A stretch of DNA of 64,000 nt from Prorocentrum cordatum (GCA_963575745.1 CAUYUJ010016705.1:146663-210662), one strand, 5' to 3'. Numbered from the stretch's first letter, positions 21,167 to 31,770 are shown. Notes: generated by a model not told the origin, from the sequence alone. Program-made: numbers and translations.

Positions 21167-21264
21167 TCGCTAGCAGCGACAGTATGCAAGCACGCGCGTG
21201 GGCTTCGCCGCTAGCAGCGGCGTTATACAAACGATCGGCATAAGTTTCGCTGCTAGAAGCAGCG
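21167..21264. promoter_or_regulatory. three evenly spaced stem-loops between ORF C and ORF B
   Basis: TCGCT-AGC-AGCGA (21167-21179), CGCCGCT-AGC-AGCGGCG (21206-21222) and CGCTGCT-AGA-AGCAGCG (21248-21264). Stems are 5, 7 and 7 bp, each with a 3-nt loop, about 40 bp apart, and each followed by a TATGCA/TATACA-like tail. The different stem sequences keep pairing, which suggests structure matters. They fall in the only gap between the two coding frames, so they may belong to an intron or to a regulatory region. Confidence 0.6.
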
Positions 21265-21392
21265 TTTGTATATGCAATCGACCAGCAGTTGAAATCTCAA
21301 CTACCAAAATGTACGAAGTTAAAAAGCGAAAGGTGCAAATTGACAGCAAGCAGCTGCCTTCAGATTCAGTCGCAGAGTTGCGCGAACCTCTA

Positions 21393-22619
21393 TCAGTACA
21401 TACCCTCACGTTGGTGACCAAACACGTCCTCCTCATCCAAATCGTTGTTGCTTGGGCGAGATCCCGCTGACATTCCCGCGTTGACGCGAGACTCATGAAC
21501 AGCGCGGGCCACTTCCTCTCTGTTAGTTTCCTCCCACGCTCTCTCCATGTTCTCATCTTCGCCGACTAGATCTGCCTCGGCCGTGGTCCTCTCTTTTTTG
21601 GGTGCGCCAGGAATCTCTGGCTCCTCTGCCCTGCTGCGCTTCCTCTCAGGCGTCTCAGGCGTATCAGCAGTCAGATCAAACTCGCTTCCGTGGTGAGGCT
21701 CTGCTTTCATTGATAGAATGCGCTGCCTTTCTTGCATGTCCTCGATGGTACCACAAAACGCAATCGGGGCTGCATTCGCGCTGCGTTCCAAAGAGCTAAA
21801 CCCAGCAGCCGTCAATAGGGGATGGTCGTATGACTGAGGCGCCATTGATGGATCATTGAACAATCCTCTGGCGCCCCGTGCAGATGAAGGCCTGATCGTT
21901 CTGGAACGGGGAATCGGCTCACCTCTCATAGCCCTGCTCAAATATTCCAACGACCACTTCACATCCTCATGGTAGTTCGGCGGGACCTCCTTTAACTGTC
22001 CATTTTTCCACTTCTGCATAAGGATTTTCACTTCTGGTTTGAATATATCCATTTCTTCACCAACCGGCCAATGGATGATTGGCACATCCACCATCTCTTT
22101 GGTAGCATTGCGGTGGATGATCCCTTCGCGAGTAACGACGATGGTGTGGAAACGACGCCTGAATGCAACCCAGTCCTCTTCGTCGGCCTCTTTATCTATT
22201 GACGGCATAATAAGTTTTTGCCAATCCTTGTCGGTGATCTTATCTTTGCGCAAAAACCTCTTGGACAATTTGCTGTCGTATTGCTGACTCACAGCTTGGC
22301 GGCACGAATACATGTCGAACCCTGAACCTCCCCACCTGGCCCATAGAAGAGCATCTACCTCTGCGGGATACAAAAAAGCTTTCACCAGATCGGCGCCAAG
22401 CTGATAGAACTTCCCGTCATCAAAGATACACGGCTTGAAAACATTGTTTCGCTCGCCTCTGAACATATCAATAAATTTGGCGGTCGCTATGGCAGGTTGA
22501 ACATCGTCTCTCTTTTCTTCTTCTATCCAATGATTGGACACCATGAAGGCGTGCGTCCGTGAACACAAACTTTTACCGCATTGCCACCCCGAGGCTAGAA
22601 TTGGTCTGGCCAGACGCAA
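21393..22619 (-). CDS. uncharacterised transposon ORF C
   Basis: Function not recognised. 408-codon frame; the first ATG (22542-22544, MVSNHWIEEE) is codon 26 and a plausible start, giving about 383 residues. The N-terminal two thirds look globular (FKPCIFDDGKFYQLGADLVK, WARWGGSGFDMYSCRQAV, VAFRRRFHTIVVTREGIIH). The C-terminal third is disordered and charged, with basic clusters (PERKRSRAEE, GAPKKERTT) that could be nuclear-localisation signals. Just before the stop the minus strand reads GAGGGTATGT, a good 5' splice-site match, and phase-compatible AG acceptors lie just upstream of the first ATG of ORF B. ORFs C and B may therefore be exons of one transposase gene. First in the minus-strand order. 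Confidence 0.55.
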   Translation of the reverse strand: MRLARPILASGWQCGKSLCSRTHAFMVSNHWIEEEKRDDVQPAIATAKFIDMFRGERNNVFKPCIFDDGKFYQLGADLVKAFLYPAEVDALLWARWGGSGFDMYSCRQAVSQQYDSKLSKRFLRKDKITDKDWQKLIMPSIDKEADEEDWVAFRRRFHTIVVTREGIIHRNATKEMVDVPIIHWPVGEEMDIFKPEVKILMQKWKNGQLKEVPPNYHEDVKWSLEYLSRAMRGEPIPRSRTIRPSSARGARGLFNDPSMAPQSYDHPLLTAAGFSSLERSANAAPIAFCGTIEDMQERQRILSMKAEPHHGSEFDLTADTPETPERKRSRAEEPEIPGAPKKERTTAEADLVGEDENMERAWEETNREEVARAVHESRVNAGMSAGSRPSNNDLDEEDVFGHQREGMY

Positions 22620-22699
22620 GAGTAGTGCGTTGGGAGTTTAGGGTTTCTGTCTTTGTAGTGCTGCTGCTTCTCGTGCTGCTCCTGTTCGTCCTGCGCCTG

Positions 22700-23412
<713 letters not shown>

Positions 23413-23420
23413 GAGGATGG

Positions 23421-23472
23421 ACGACCCCCCACTCGACAACGAATCTTTTCAGATTCGTTGTCGAGCACCCTC
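23421..23472 (-). repeat. right terminal inverted repeat
   Basis: Reverse complement of 15674-15725 with an identical 24-bp inner part (23421-23444) and an internal ACAACGAA / TTCGTTGT palindrome. Confidence 0.88.
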
Positions 23473-23480
23473 ATGTTTTT
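23473..23480 (+). repeat. target-site duplication, right copy (ATGTTTTT)
   Basis: Identical to 15666-15673. The array sequence resumes immediately with TTCACAAAAATTGCACAAAT. Confidence 0.85.
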
Positions 23481-24083
23481 TTCACAAAAATTGCACAAAT
23501 TTCCCGCCCGGGCTCTCTTGCTGAAATCATAGGAAAACCATAGGAATCTTAAGAATTCTGTCAAATCCAGTGATTTCACGTCATCGCGCGGTGCACTCGC
23601 GATGCTCTGTCATGCACCCAGGCCGCGAATCCTGTGCAAAAAATACCACAAAGAGCACACTCGCGCGTTCATGTCAGAATCCTACCGAACACCGTGTGTT
23701 TGCAAGCATTTCAACATAAAAACATCAAAAACCCAATGCTTTTTCACAAAAATGCTTTGGGGTGTCCTGTCAGACCGTCGGGCTTCCTCCGGCCACCTCT
23801 GGCTTCCTGCGGTGTACCGGGCCATTCTCGACTCGTCTGGCAATGCGTGCGCGGCATTCAACACGCGCTCGCCAGTTCCCGTCGGCAACCGCCATCGCGG
23901 CCGCATCAGCTGTACCAAACCGGCTGGCCGGTGTGACTTCGGCCCCCAGTTGTGCCAGCTTTGCTTCTTATGTTGTGGGAGGGCGGGTGGGACTGGGCAT
24001 GCCATGCTTGACTCGCTCGAGCTGGCTAGCTTGACTCCTATCCTACTCCTGCTCCTACTCCCATTCCTTATTCCTTATTAGAA
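23481..24083 (+). repeat. tandem array unit 4, right part
   Basis: Continuation of the interrupted unit: CCCGCCCGGGCTCTCTTGCT, CATAGGAATCTTAAGAATTC, and the conserved 3' module at about 23798-24034. It lacks the central hairpin segments. Confidence 0.88.
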
Positions 24084-24332
24084 TATACTCCTACTCCCCC
24101 CTCAGGCCGGCAGATAGGGGCCACATCCGGGTGGTCCCATCCTAACCTGTAAAAAACAATACAAAATCAACATTTTTCTTATTTTTTCCTCTCGACATGG
24201 ACGTCCTGTCGTCCACGGCGATAATCCATTGCAAAAAACACCACAAAGAGCACACGCGCGCGTTCATGTCATAATCCTACCGAACACCGTGTGTTTGCAA
24301 GCATTTCAACATAAAAACATCAAAAACCCAAT

Positions 24333-24390
<58 letters not shown>

Positions 24391-25860
24391 TTTTTTTTTT
24401 TTTTCCACAAAAATTCTACAAATTTCCTGCCCGGGCTCTCTTGCTGAACTCATAGGAAACCATAGGAATCTGAAGAATTCTGTCAAATCCAGCGATTTCA
24501 CGTCACCGCGCGGTGCACTCGCGATGCTCTGTCATGCACCCAGGCCGCGAATCTTGTGCAACAAATACCACGCGGGCGACATGCGCGCGCGTCGCCGCGA
24601 GCGCATGCTCAAATCCTTCTAGAGTCGTCGCCGTCATTGGCACCGTCGCATGGACGTCCTGTCGTCCACGTCGCAAAATGCATGGCAGGAATGGGACGCG
24701 GCGCACACCCCGCGCCCGCCCATCCAATCCGTCCCATTCCAATTTGCAAAAGACAATACACAGTTTTTGTTTTTCTTGTCAACATGGTCGTGCTGTCGTC
24801 ACGTCTCAAAATGCGTGGCAGGAGTGGGACGCGGCGCACACCCCGCGCGAAGGGGTGACATGTCGCTCTCGCCTCGGCGCCGCGCCAACGTTTTTCCTCT
24901 CAGCATGGACGTCCTGTCGTCCACGTCGCAAAATGCTTGGCAGGAATGGGATGCGGCGCGCACCCCGCGCCCGCCCATCCAAACCCCCCCGTTATAAAAA
25001 AAACAATACAAGTTGGGGCCTTCTGGACGCCTCCTAATGCAATCCCATGAATCGTATGGGCGCATGGGGTCCCTTGGGGCCTCCTGGGGCCTTCTCGTGA
25101 CGCCTCTCTGTGTTTGCAAGCATTTCGACATAAAAACATCAAAACCATACGCTTTTTGCACACAAATTCTACAAATTTCCTGCCCGGGCTGTCTTGTTGA
25201 AATCATAGGATAACCATAGGAATCTTAAGAATTCTGTCAAATCCAACGATTTCACGTCACCGCGCGGTGCACTCGCGATGCTCTGTCATGCACCCAGGCC
25301 GCGAATCCTGTGCAAAAAACACCACGCGGGCGACATGCGCGCGCGTCGCCGCGAGCGCATGCTCAAATCCTTCTAGAGTCGTCGCCATCATTGGCACCGT
25401 CGCATGGACGTCCTGTCGTCCACGTCGCAAAATGCGTGGCAGGAGTGGGACGCGGCGCACATCCCGCGCCAAAGGGTGACATGTCGCTCTCGCCTCGGCG
25501 CCGCGCGCCTTTTTCCAGGGGGGTCCCTTGGGGTGTCCTGTCAGACCGTCGGGCTTCCTCCGGCCACCTCTGGCTTCCTGCGGTGTACCGGGCCATTCTC
25601 GACTCGTCTGGCAATGCGTGCGCGGCATTCAACACGCGCTCGCTAGTTCCCGTCGGCAACCGCCATCGCGGCCGCATCAGCTGTACCAAACCGGCTGGCC
25701 GGTGTGACTTCGGCCCCCAATGGTGCCAGCTTTGCTTCTTATGTTGTGGGAGGGCGGGTGGGACTGGGCATGCCATGCTTGATTCGCTCGAGCTGGCTAG
25801 CTTGACTCCTACTCCTACTCCTACTCCTACTCCTACTCCTACTCCTACTCTACTATAGGC
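24084..25860 (+). repeat. tandem array unit 5 (longest)
   Basis: Starts as the other units, then contains a poly-T expansion, duplicated central segments (24420-25020 and a second partial pass from about 25100) and the last copy of the 3' module (about 25570-25810). It grades into CTCCTA and CTCTA repeats. Confidence 0.85.
24331..24404 (+). repeat. poly-T expansion in unit 5
   Basis: A T run of over 70 bases (one G interruption) at the position where other units have ATGTTTTTTC, the same short T tract used as target by the transposon in unit 4. Confidence 0.95.
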
Positions 25861-26042
25861 TCCTCTACTCTACTCTCTACTCTCTACTCTCTACTCTCTA
25901 CTCTCTACTCTCTACTCTCTACTCTCTACTCTATACTCTATACTCTCTACTCTCTACTCTCTACTCTCTACTCTCTGCTCTCTACTATACTCTTCTCTAC
26001 TGTACTCTATATACTCCTTCTCCTCCTCTCCTCCTCCTCCTC
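25802..26042 (+). repeat. CTCCTA / CTCTA microsatellite
   Basis: CTCCTA hexamers, then a long CTCTA-type pyrimidine-rich tract, closing the array. Confidence 0.93.
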
Positions 26043-27840
26043 CTACAGTGAAGGCCTCCCCGACGTCTGAAATCGTGACCTTCTCATTGCGTGGCTTCTG
26101 GGGCCTCGCGTGATGGGGGGGGGGGCGACCAGCAACGGGTGCAGATCAAAGGGGCTCTGTGGGGCCCGACACGTGCATCTTCCGCCCCCCCCCCACCGAC
26201 TTATCCCCCCCCATCCAGCGACCCCCAATCTTCTCACAGCGTGGCTTCCCAGACCCTGAATTCCTCTCGTCGTGAAGCACTCACGCGCGATCTGTTTTTT
26301 GCCCTTGTCTGCCTCTTGGGGCCCCGGCCCGCCCGGGAGCCGTCAGGAGTCAGGTGACTGCTCGGTATGGACGGGCAGCCTCGGGGAAGGGGTCCAGACC
26401 TCCGGGGTGCTGCGCTGCGAAGAAGCACAACGTCGGAGGCCTGGGGAGGTCCGGCCCCTCTCTGTGGACCGGCTCTCCGCCCCAAGTCGTGTTGTCGGGG
26501 CGGCCCCGGGGCCGGAGTAGGGTCAAGTCGGGCTTGTCCTTCTACAGGAATATTCCAAAATAGTCAAAAGATAGTCCAGGGACGATTTTTTGACAGTTTT
26601 CGACTATTTTGTAATATTTCTTGATTGTGTTGTATTTTTGATCCAAAATCCGCCTGCAGGGGGACACGTCCAACCTAAGGGTAGGGGCCCCCGGAGGCCG
26701 ACCACGACAGCAAAGACAGCCCGCCGTGCCGTCTTTCGCGACGCGAGGAGGTCAGGTGCCTTATGTCTCCTTCTCCTCCTCCTCCTCCTCCTCCTCCTCC
26801 TCCTCCTCCTCCTCCTCCTCCTCCTCCTCCCCCTCCCTCCCTGGGTGCCAGCGCTCCGCATCGGCTTCTCTGGGGGAGTATCTTCTGAATTGTGTAGCAT
26901 GCTGCTCTGAGGCCGTATTGCGCCTCGTGACCATGGGGCCAAGCAGTGAGCCACGCAGTGCTGTATATCTCTTCGGCATGCATCAGTATCGTTTCACCGA
27001 TCCCTATCCCCATCCCATCCCCGTCCCGATCCCCACCATCCCACCACCCCAGTCGGGGGTATGCCCCTAGAAACTCGAAGGGAACAGCCAATGTCCTCAT
27101 CTAGGGTGGTACCTCGGCCAGTGGGGCCCATGCCATGCCAGTGGGGATAGGGATCGCTTAAACGATGCTCAGTGCAGGGGGCGCCATGCAAGAGCATAGA
27201 ACCGAATCCTCCTCCGCCGGCGAGCGCGGTTTTCGCGCGTCCAGAGCTCTTTGTTCGGGAGCCTGCGCATTCCCTCGCCGTCCCTAAAAGATGACGGCTC
27301 CACGGGAGCGACGCGCAAACGGCGGCCCTTCCCAGGGGGAAGGGGTAAGCCGGCCAGGGCTCCTGGACCGCGTCACCGCGGAGCTTGTAGGCCACCGCGA
27401 GCCCCCGGTGTTCGCTTTTCCTTCCCCTCCTCCCCCTCCTTCTCCTGCTGCTCCTCCTCCTATGGAGTCACTGCCTGCTCACAGTCTTCGCGGGTGTGGA
27501 TCTGATGGTGCTCTTCGTTCTGCTTTGCTCAGTGGATCAGGTGGCATAACTGTCGCGGTCGGGCACATCTCGCTCGCGGTCTCCGTGGCTGTCTGGGAAG
27601 AGAGGGCCACTTTTTACTTAACTGGCTACGGTAGGTTCGCGTCGTGTCCTCTGTCGGCGACCCCGCCGCCGACGTTCAACGTTGGACACCGTCGGCGACC
27701 CAGAATCGGTCGATGTTGGACGATCTGATGTTTCTCGGAAACGGGCGATCGCTCAAGGTTGAACGATCCCCGCGGTGCCAGGAACCAGCGCTATAGTCGG
27801 GACGACACGTACCTGCCGTACTTGGCGGCGCGAAAGCGGG
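26043..27840. other. no gene recognised; contains (CTC)n and a dispersed-repeat segment
   Basis: GC-rich unique sequence with a (CTC)n tract at 26766-26830. The segment 26550-26690 (AATAGTC, GACGATTTTTTGACAGTTTT, CCGCCTGCAGGGGGACACGT) is related to 41780-41825 and 42200-42290. Short inverted motifs (GTTCAACGTTGGA, CGATGTTGGACGATC) occur at 27670-27770. Open frames below 150 codons show no domain. Confidence 0.45.
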
Positions 27841-27841
27841 G

Positions 27842-27963
27842 GTAGGGGGAGGGGGGAAGGCCTCTTAGAAGGAGACTACTTTGAGAAGGCGCCAGCCCTA
27901 CATCTGTAGACAAGGGCCGCGTTTTCTAAGGAGCAGCCTCCTTCTGAGAAGCCTCCCCCCCTA
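27842..27963. mobile_element. MITE-like palindromic element, copy 1
   Basis: The outer arms, GGGGGGAAGGCCTCTTAGAA and TTCTGAGAAGCCTCCCCCC, are inverted repeats. An inner stem pairs GAGAAGGCGCCAGCCC with GGGCCGCGTTTTCTAAG around ATCTGTAGA. About 122 bp, with no coding capacity. The same architecture and matching inner sequence recur at 40162-40277. Confidence 0.7.
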
Positions 27964-28152
27964 CTCTCTCACTGCGCGCCGCCAACGTATGCGAATTACT
28001 CGTTCTCGTTCTCGATCCGTTCTTTGAGATGGCCCCAGGGGGGGCCCCGCCAGGAGCGCGGCAAGATCGGCGCCTACCTCAGGTTCGTGCCGCTGTGCTC
28101 CGATGGCGGGGCGCGGCTTCGGGCCCTGCCGTCGCCGCCGCCGCCGCTGCCG

Positions 28153-28173
28153 CCGTAGCGATTTTGGCCCAAG
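28153..28173 (+). other. DinoSL relic 1
   Basis: Matches the 21-base core of the dinoflagellate spliced leader at 19 positions (CCGTAGCGATTTTGGCCCAA then G). Followed by CTGG, not the GT that follows the leader in SL RNA genes, so it looks like an integrated mRNA leader. Confidence 0.65.
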
Positions 28174-28521
28174 CTGGTTGATTGGCTCTCGGAGTCGGCT
28201 GGGGGTCCAGTGTCCTAGTTCAGGCCAGTAGGAAAGGAGACGAGGCTTTGGGTGCTTTGTCCGATCAGTTTTTTGCTTTGTTGTGTTTTTTTTCTTCCCC
28301 CCCTGTTTTTTTTGGCTTTGTCGTTTTTTGCCTGTTTCAGGCTCCAGGTGCCGTTATCGGGCCATTGGACCGTCGAAAACGGATCCAAGGTGAAACTCTG
28401 CACCAGATGGACCCCAGGATGGGTTTGGGGACCGAGTTTGAGCGGATCTGCTTCCCCCCCCCTTCTTGATGGATTCTCTCGGGGTCCAACCTGCTCAAAT
28501 CCCCTGGCCGCCTACGAGCCG

Positions 28522-28542
28522 CCGTAGCCATTTCGGCTCAAG
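28522..28542 (+). other. DinoSL relic 2
   Basis: 20 of 21 positions match the leader core (one T-to-C change giving ATTTCGG). Preceded by GCCG and followed by CTGATTGTCTCAAGCTCAAG, where CTCAAG-like ends recur, as if partial leaders are stacked. Confidence 0.8.
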
Positions 28543-28911
28543 CTGATTGTCTCAAGCTCAAGCTTACCCGGCTCTCAACCCCCGTAACACACTCTGACCT
28601 CCCGCTTTGAAGCGCCCTCCACGTTCTTGTGCACACTCAAGGCGCCGAGCGGGGCAGGGATGTCGAAGCGAGTTGCTCAGATGTCCGGGTCCACCCTCCG
28701 AAGCCTAAGAAGGGGGATTCTGCTCTGATGGACGTTGCCACATCGGCGGAAGATCCGGAACGCTGCTCAGTCTGATTTATACCGGCCGTACAAGAAGCAA
28801 TGGGAGAGCAAATTAAGCATAATGTTGCACCACCTCCCACCCACAATTTACCAGACCAGAGGACGCGTGCTGGTGCTCAGACGCCTATCGTTGGGGTGCC
28901 TCCCTCCCTCC

Positions 28912-29000
28912 TCCGTCCTCCTCCCTCCTCCTCCTCCTTCTCCTCCTCCTCCTCCTCCTCCTCCTCCTCCTCCTCCTCCTCCTCCTCCTCCTCCTCCTCT
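28912..29000 (+). repeat. (CTC)n microsatellite
   Basis: CTC/TCC triplet tract immediately 5' of the third SL relic. Confidence 0.93.
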
Positions 29001-29024
29001 CATCGCATGTTATGCTGGATTTTT

Positions 29025-29045
29025 CCGCAGCCATTTTGGCTCAAG
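29025..29045 (+). other. DinoSL relic 3, at the 5' edge of LINE 1
   Basis: 20 of 21 positions match (CCGCAGCCATTTTGGCTCAA then G). Followed by GCTGTGAATT, so no splice donor. The LINE coding region starts about 190 bp downstream. Confidence 0.82.
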
Positions 29046-29224
29046 GCTGTGAATTCCCCCGCGGAATACACGGATACCGCTAGTCTGCGGCCAGTGCCAG
29101 AGCGCTTGCGCTCGACATTCAAGCCACTCAGCCAGCACTCCAGGGGCTCACTGGCGGCCCATTCCCGTGTGTGGCTCTCCTCGGATGTGGGCCTGCTGCG
29201 ATGCCCCAGACTATCTGACACCAG

Positions 29225-30240
29225 CAAAGTCGGATGGCGTGGGCAAGGCCGTGGCTATGTCGCTGGTGCACCAACAAGGCTGGCGAACGCTGGTTGAACC
29301 CAGCGAGAGCCAAGGTGTGCGGGGGTGAATGGAAGTGTGACCAGAGTGTCGCCTTCTTCTCCACCAAACCACCCATGTCTCCGTCGTGGTCTTTGGGTGC
29401 TGGAGGCGGCAAGGCCGAAGGCAAGGGTGTGGAAAGCAACAAGACAATGCGCGAGAGGGCCCTGGAGAAGCAGCTTGCCATCCTACGCAAGCAGCTCTGG
29501 AGTCCACGGGCGAAAACGACATGCAAGTTGACGAGAGCTGCGGGAGGTCGACCACCGCGGCCGCCGTCGACAACGACAAATGGAACTCTGAGTTGGCGGA
29601 GGCCGAGGCCATGCTCAAGGTTCTGCCGCGTGAGCCTACCTCGGAGTTTGCCGTGCAGCAGAACATGCATCTCGAGAGGCACCATGGCAGCTGGAAGGCC
29701 AAGTTGCGGGAAGCGCAGCCCTCGAGTGGAGGGCCCATGACGTGGTTAACCAGAAGCAGCTCACCATCAAGCGGGACAATCTCGAGAAGGGAGTGGAGGC
29801 GGCGAAGACGGCCGTCGAAGGAACAAATAACGTGCTGGAGGAGGCCTAGCGAGCACACGCCGAAGTGCTCGAGCATAGTGTGGCTAAAGAGGTGGAACTC
29901 AAGAAGGTGCTGGGCGCCCAGCCCAAGCTCCCGCCCGAGAGGGCGCTCTCCTCCACCGGAGTTTCGGTCGGAGAGCTGGGGCAGCTCTTCAGGCAAGAGG
30001 ACTGGGAGAGCAGGAAACTGCAACGTTGTCAGCACGCCTCAAGTCTGCCATGTCCGCCATCGTGGATGCTTAGAAGAAGATCCGGACACGTGTGCCGCAG
30101 CCTGAACCTGTGCAAGTTCCTGATGATGACGGCCCTGCTCCTGCCTCTGCTCCTTCTGCCCCTGTTCGCTGTAGTATGTACGGGCTGCCAGATAGTACGG
30201 AGGCTGCTGATACGTTGCGGAAGTTTTTTTGGAATCATTG
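29225..30240 (+). pseudogene. LINE 1 N-terminal region (zinc ribbon, coiled coils)
   Basis: From 29231 one frame reads WLCRWCTNKAGERWLNP with further Cys (AKVCGG, WKCDQS), resembling the zinc ribbon opening dinoflagellate LINE proteins. It passes to KTMRERALEKQLAILRKQL, then in another frame KWNSELAEAEAMLKVLP and LERHHGSWKAKLREAQP. A third frame (29740-29930) gives NQKQLTIKRDNLEKGVEAAK and EVLEHSVAKEVELKKVL. These heptad-like charged helices are typical of the segment between zinc ribbon and endonuclease. At least three frameshifts; not functional. Confidence 0.6.
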
Positions 30241-30369
30241 CGACAAGCTGTACCCGAGGACGAGGGCGACCTACGGGGCGTGGTCAAGAGGTTTTGCGAA
30301 CGCATCCAGAGCTTGCCGAAGCGGGCCCGTGCGGCGTGCGAGTAGTATGTGGTGGTTGAGTTGTTGTTG

Positions 30370-31090
30370 TTGTTGTATTCAATGACGGAGGCTGCGGGCT
30401 ACGATTCAGACCTTCAAAGGCACATCTGCTCAGCAGCTCAGGGGGGGTTCCTCCCGCGCAGCAAGGCGATCGTCCTATGCGTGCCGGAGCGCCGACTGTT
30501 GGTTGGTAAGTTGGCAGATTTTCAGAACAGTGTGCAGCATCTGGGTTGGCATGGGGTCTGGGCAGAGGCCCAAGCCACGGCTACTGTCACTCTCACTGCA
30601 TCGACTGGTGTTGCTGTGCTGGCCCCTAGGAAGGTGACCTGTCGCGGCCGCGCCCAGCTCGGAGGCGGGAGTGCTTATCCCGCGCAGGCTCCCGGTTGCC
30701 CAAGTGCATTGGGGTGCCCACGAAGATCTTATCATGTATTCCGCCTGCGTGCATATGAGTGTGAATTTGATGAGACCGAGCGGGGGGTTACTGATTGTTG
30801 GAGGTAATTTTAAGGTGTCGACTGCTGGCCTCGCGTGCCATGACTAGCTTCTATTGATTGGAAGGCTGACAAACACAAACGTCGAATCGACATGCCGCCA
30901 GTCGCTACTTGGGTTGATCCTTGATTATTTTTGGATTTGCGAGAAATTGGTTGGGGAAGTTCGGGAGCCGTTTGTTGTTGAGGATGCGGAGACCAAATCG
31001 CGTCTGCCTGTCAGCGTGGTTCTTGTAGCTAGGGAGAACCCATTACTACTGCGCAACATAAGAGGGGCTGAGGCTCTCCCAGGTGTTGTC
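30370..31090 (+). pseudogene. LINE 1 endonuclease domain (APE-like), decayed
   Basis: Seen in shifting frames: VGKLADFQNSVQHLGWHGVW, then TASTGVAVLAPRK, then LLIVGGNFKVSTAGLA (about 30786-30830), then LDYFWICEKLVGEV (about 30922-30960). The pattern (GW, SxGVAVL, GGDFN-like, DYF) fits APE-type endonucleases of LINEs. The metal-binding Asp expected in GGDFN is Asn here (GGNFK). Several frame changes. It would have nicked target DNA for reverse transcription. Confidence 0.55.
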
Positions 31091-31384
31091 AGGCCAGGCT
31101 GACTTGGCAGAGGCTATCTCGAAATTCTGAATGCAGTGGAGGTTGAGTTGGCAGGCGGACGCGATATTGTTGGCGACGGTGTCCTACCTTGCCTGTCCAA
31201 GAAGGCATGCGGCCACTGGTGTGGCAAAGATGTAGCGAGGTGAAGGCCAATGCCGCCGACGAGACCGAGCATGCATGGAAGACCGCCGAGAGATGGGCGA
31301 GGCACATTCGGAGGCGGGATACTTAGTTCTCGAAGCTGCTGGCCGACCTGCGGGAGGAGCTCAAGACAGTGGATTGTTCTGGCG

Positions 31385-31770
31385 GGGTGCCCTTGCGGCG
31401 GGGACGGCGAGTTCGGCATCCCAGAACAGTGCGTAGGCTGCCTCGGGCGCGTCGTCAGAGGTAGAGGGGGTGGGGCTGAGGTGGGCCCGCGATCCTCATG
31501 GTGGTTCTCTTATGGCGTCCTCTGCGTGTGCGGCGTCCCAGAGGTTTAAGCTGGCTGCTCCGGGTGTGCCGCTAGGGGTGGATGGGGGTGGAGCCGAGGC
31601 GGGCTCGCGACCTCCATGTGCACGTCGACCTGGGGCCATAGTGTCTTCTATTGCCTCTACGATGGGTTCGGCGTCCCAGAGTGGCGCGCGGGCTGCCTCG
31701 GGCGATGCGCCAGGGGTAGTGGGGGTCCCGCTGGGCCCGAGTCGGGTGGCACGGTTTCCCTTAATGTTGA
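31385..31770 (+). repeat. three degenerate ~110-bp repeats in the LINE 1 linker
   Basis: CATCCCAGAACAGTGCGTAG, GTCCCAGAGGTTTAAGCTGG and GTCCCAGAGTGGCGCGCGGG begin three related segments (about 31420, 31530, 31672). Each is followed by GGCTGC, GGTAG or GGGGTG and GCCCGC or GGGCTCGC. Confidence 0.6.

Noticed and set aside
17706-22619. TET/JBP dioxygenase accompanying the KDZ-like element, as known in fungi
   Set aside because: I looked for an HxD...H...R dioxygenase pattern in ORFs A and C and did not find a convincing one.
28153-29045. SL RNA genes
   Set aside because: The leader-like sequences are not followed by GT or a recognisable Sm-binding site and are spaced irregularly; relics of integrated mRNAs fit better.
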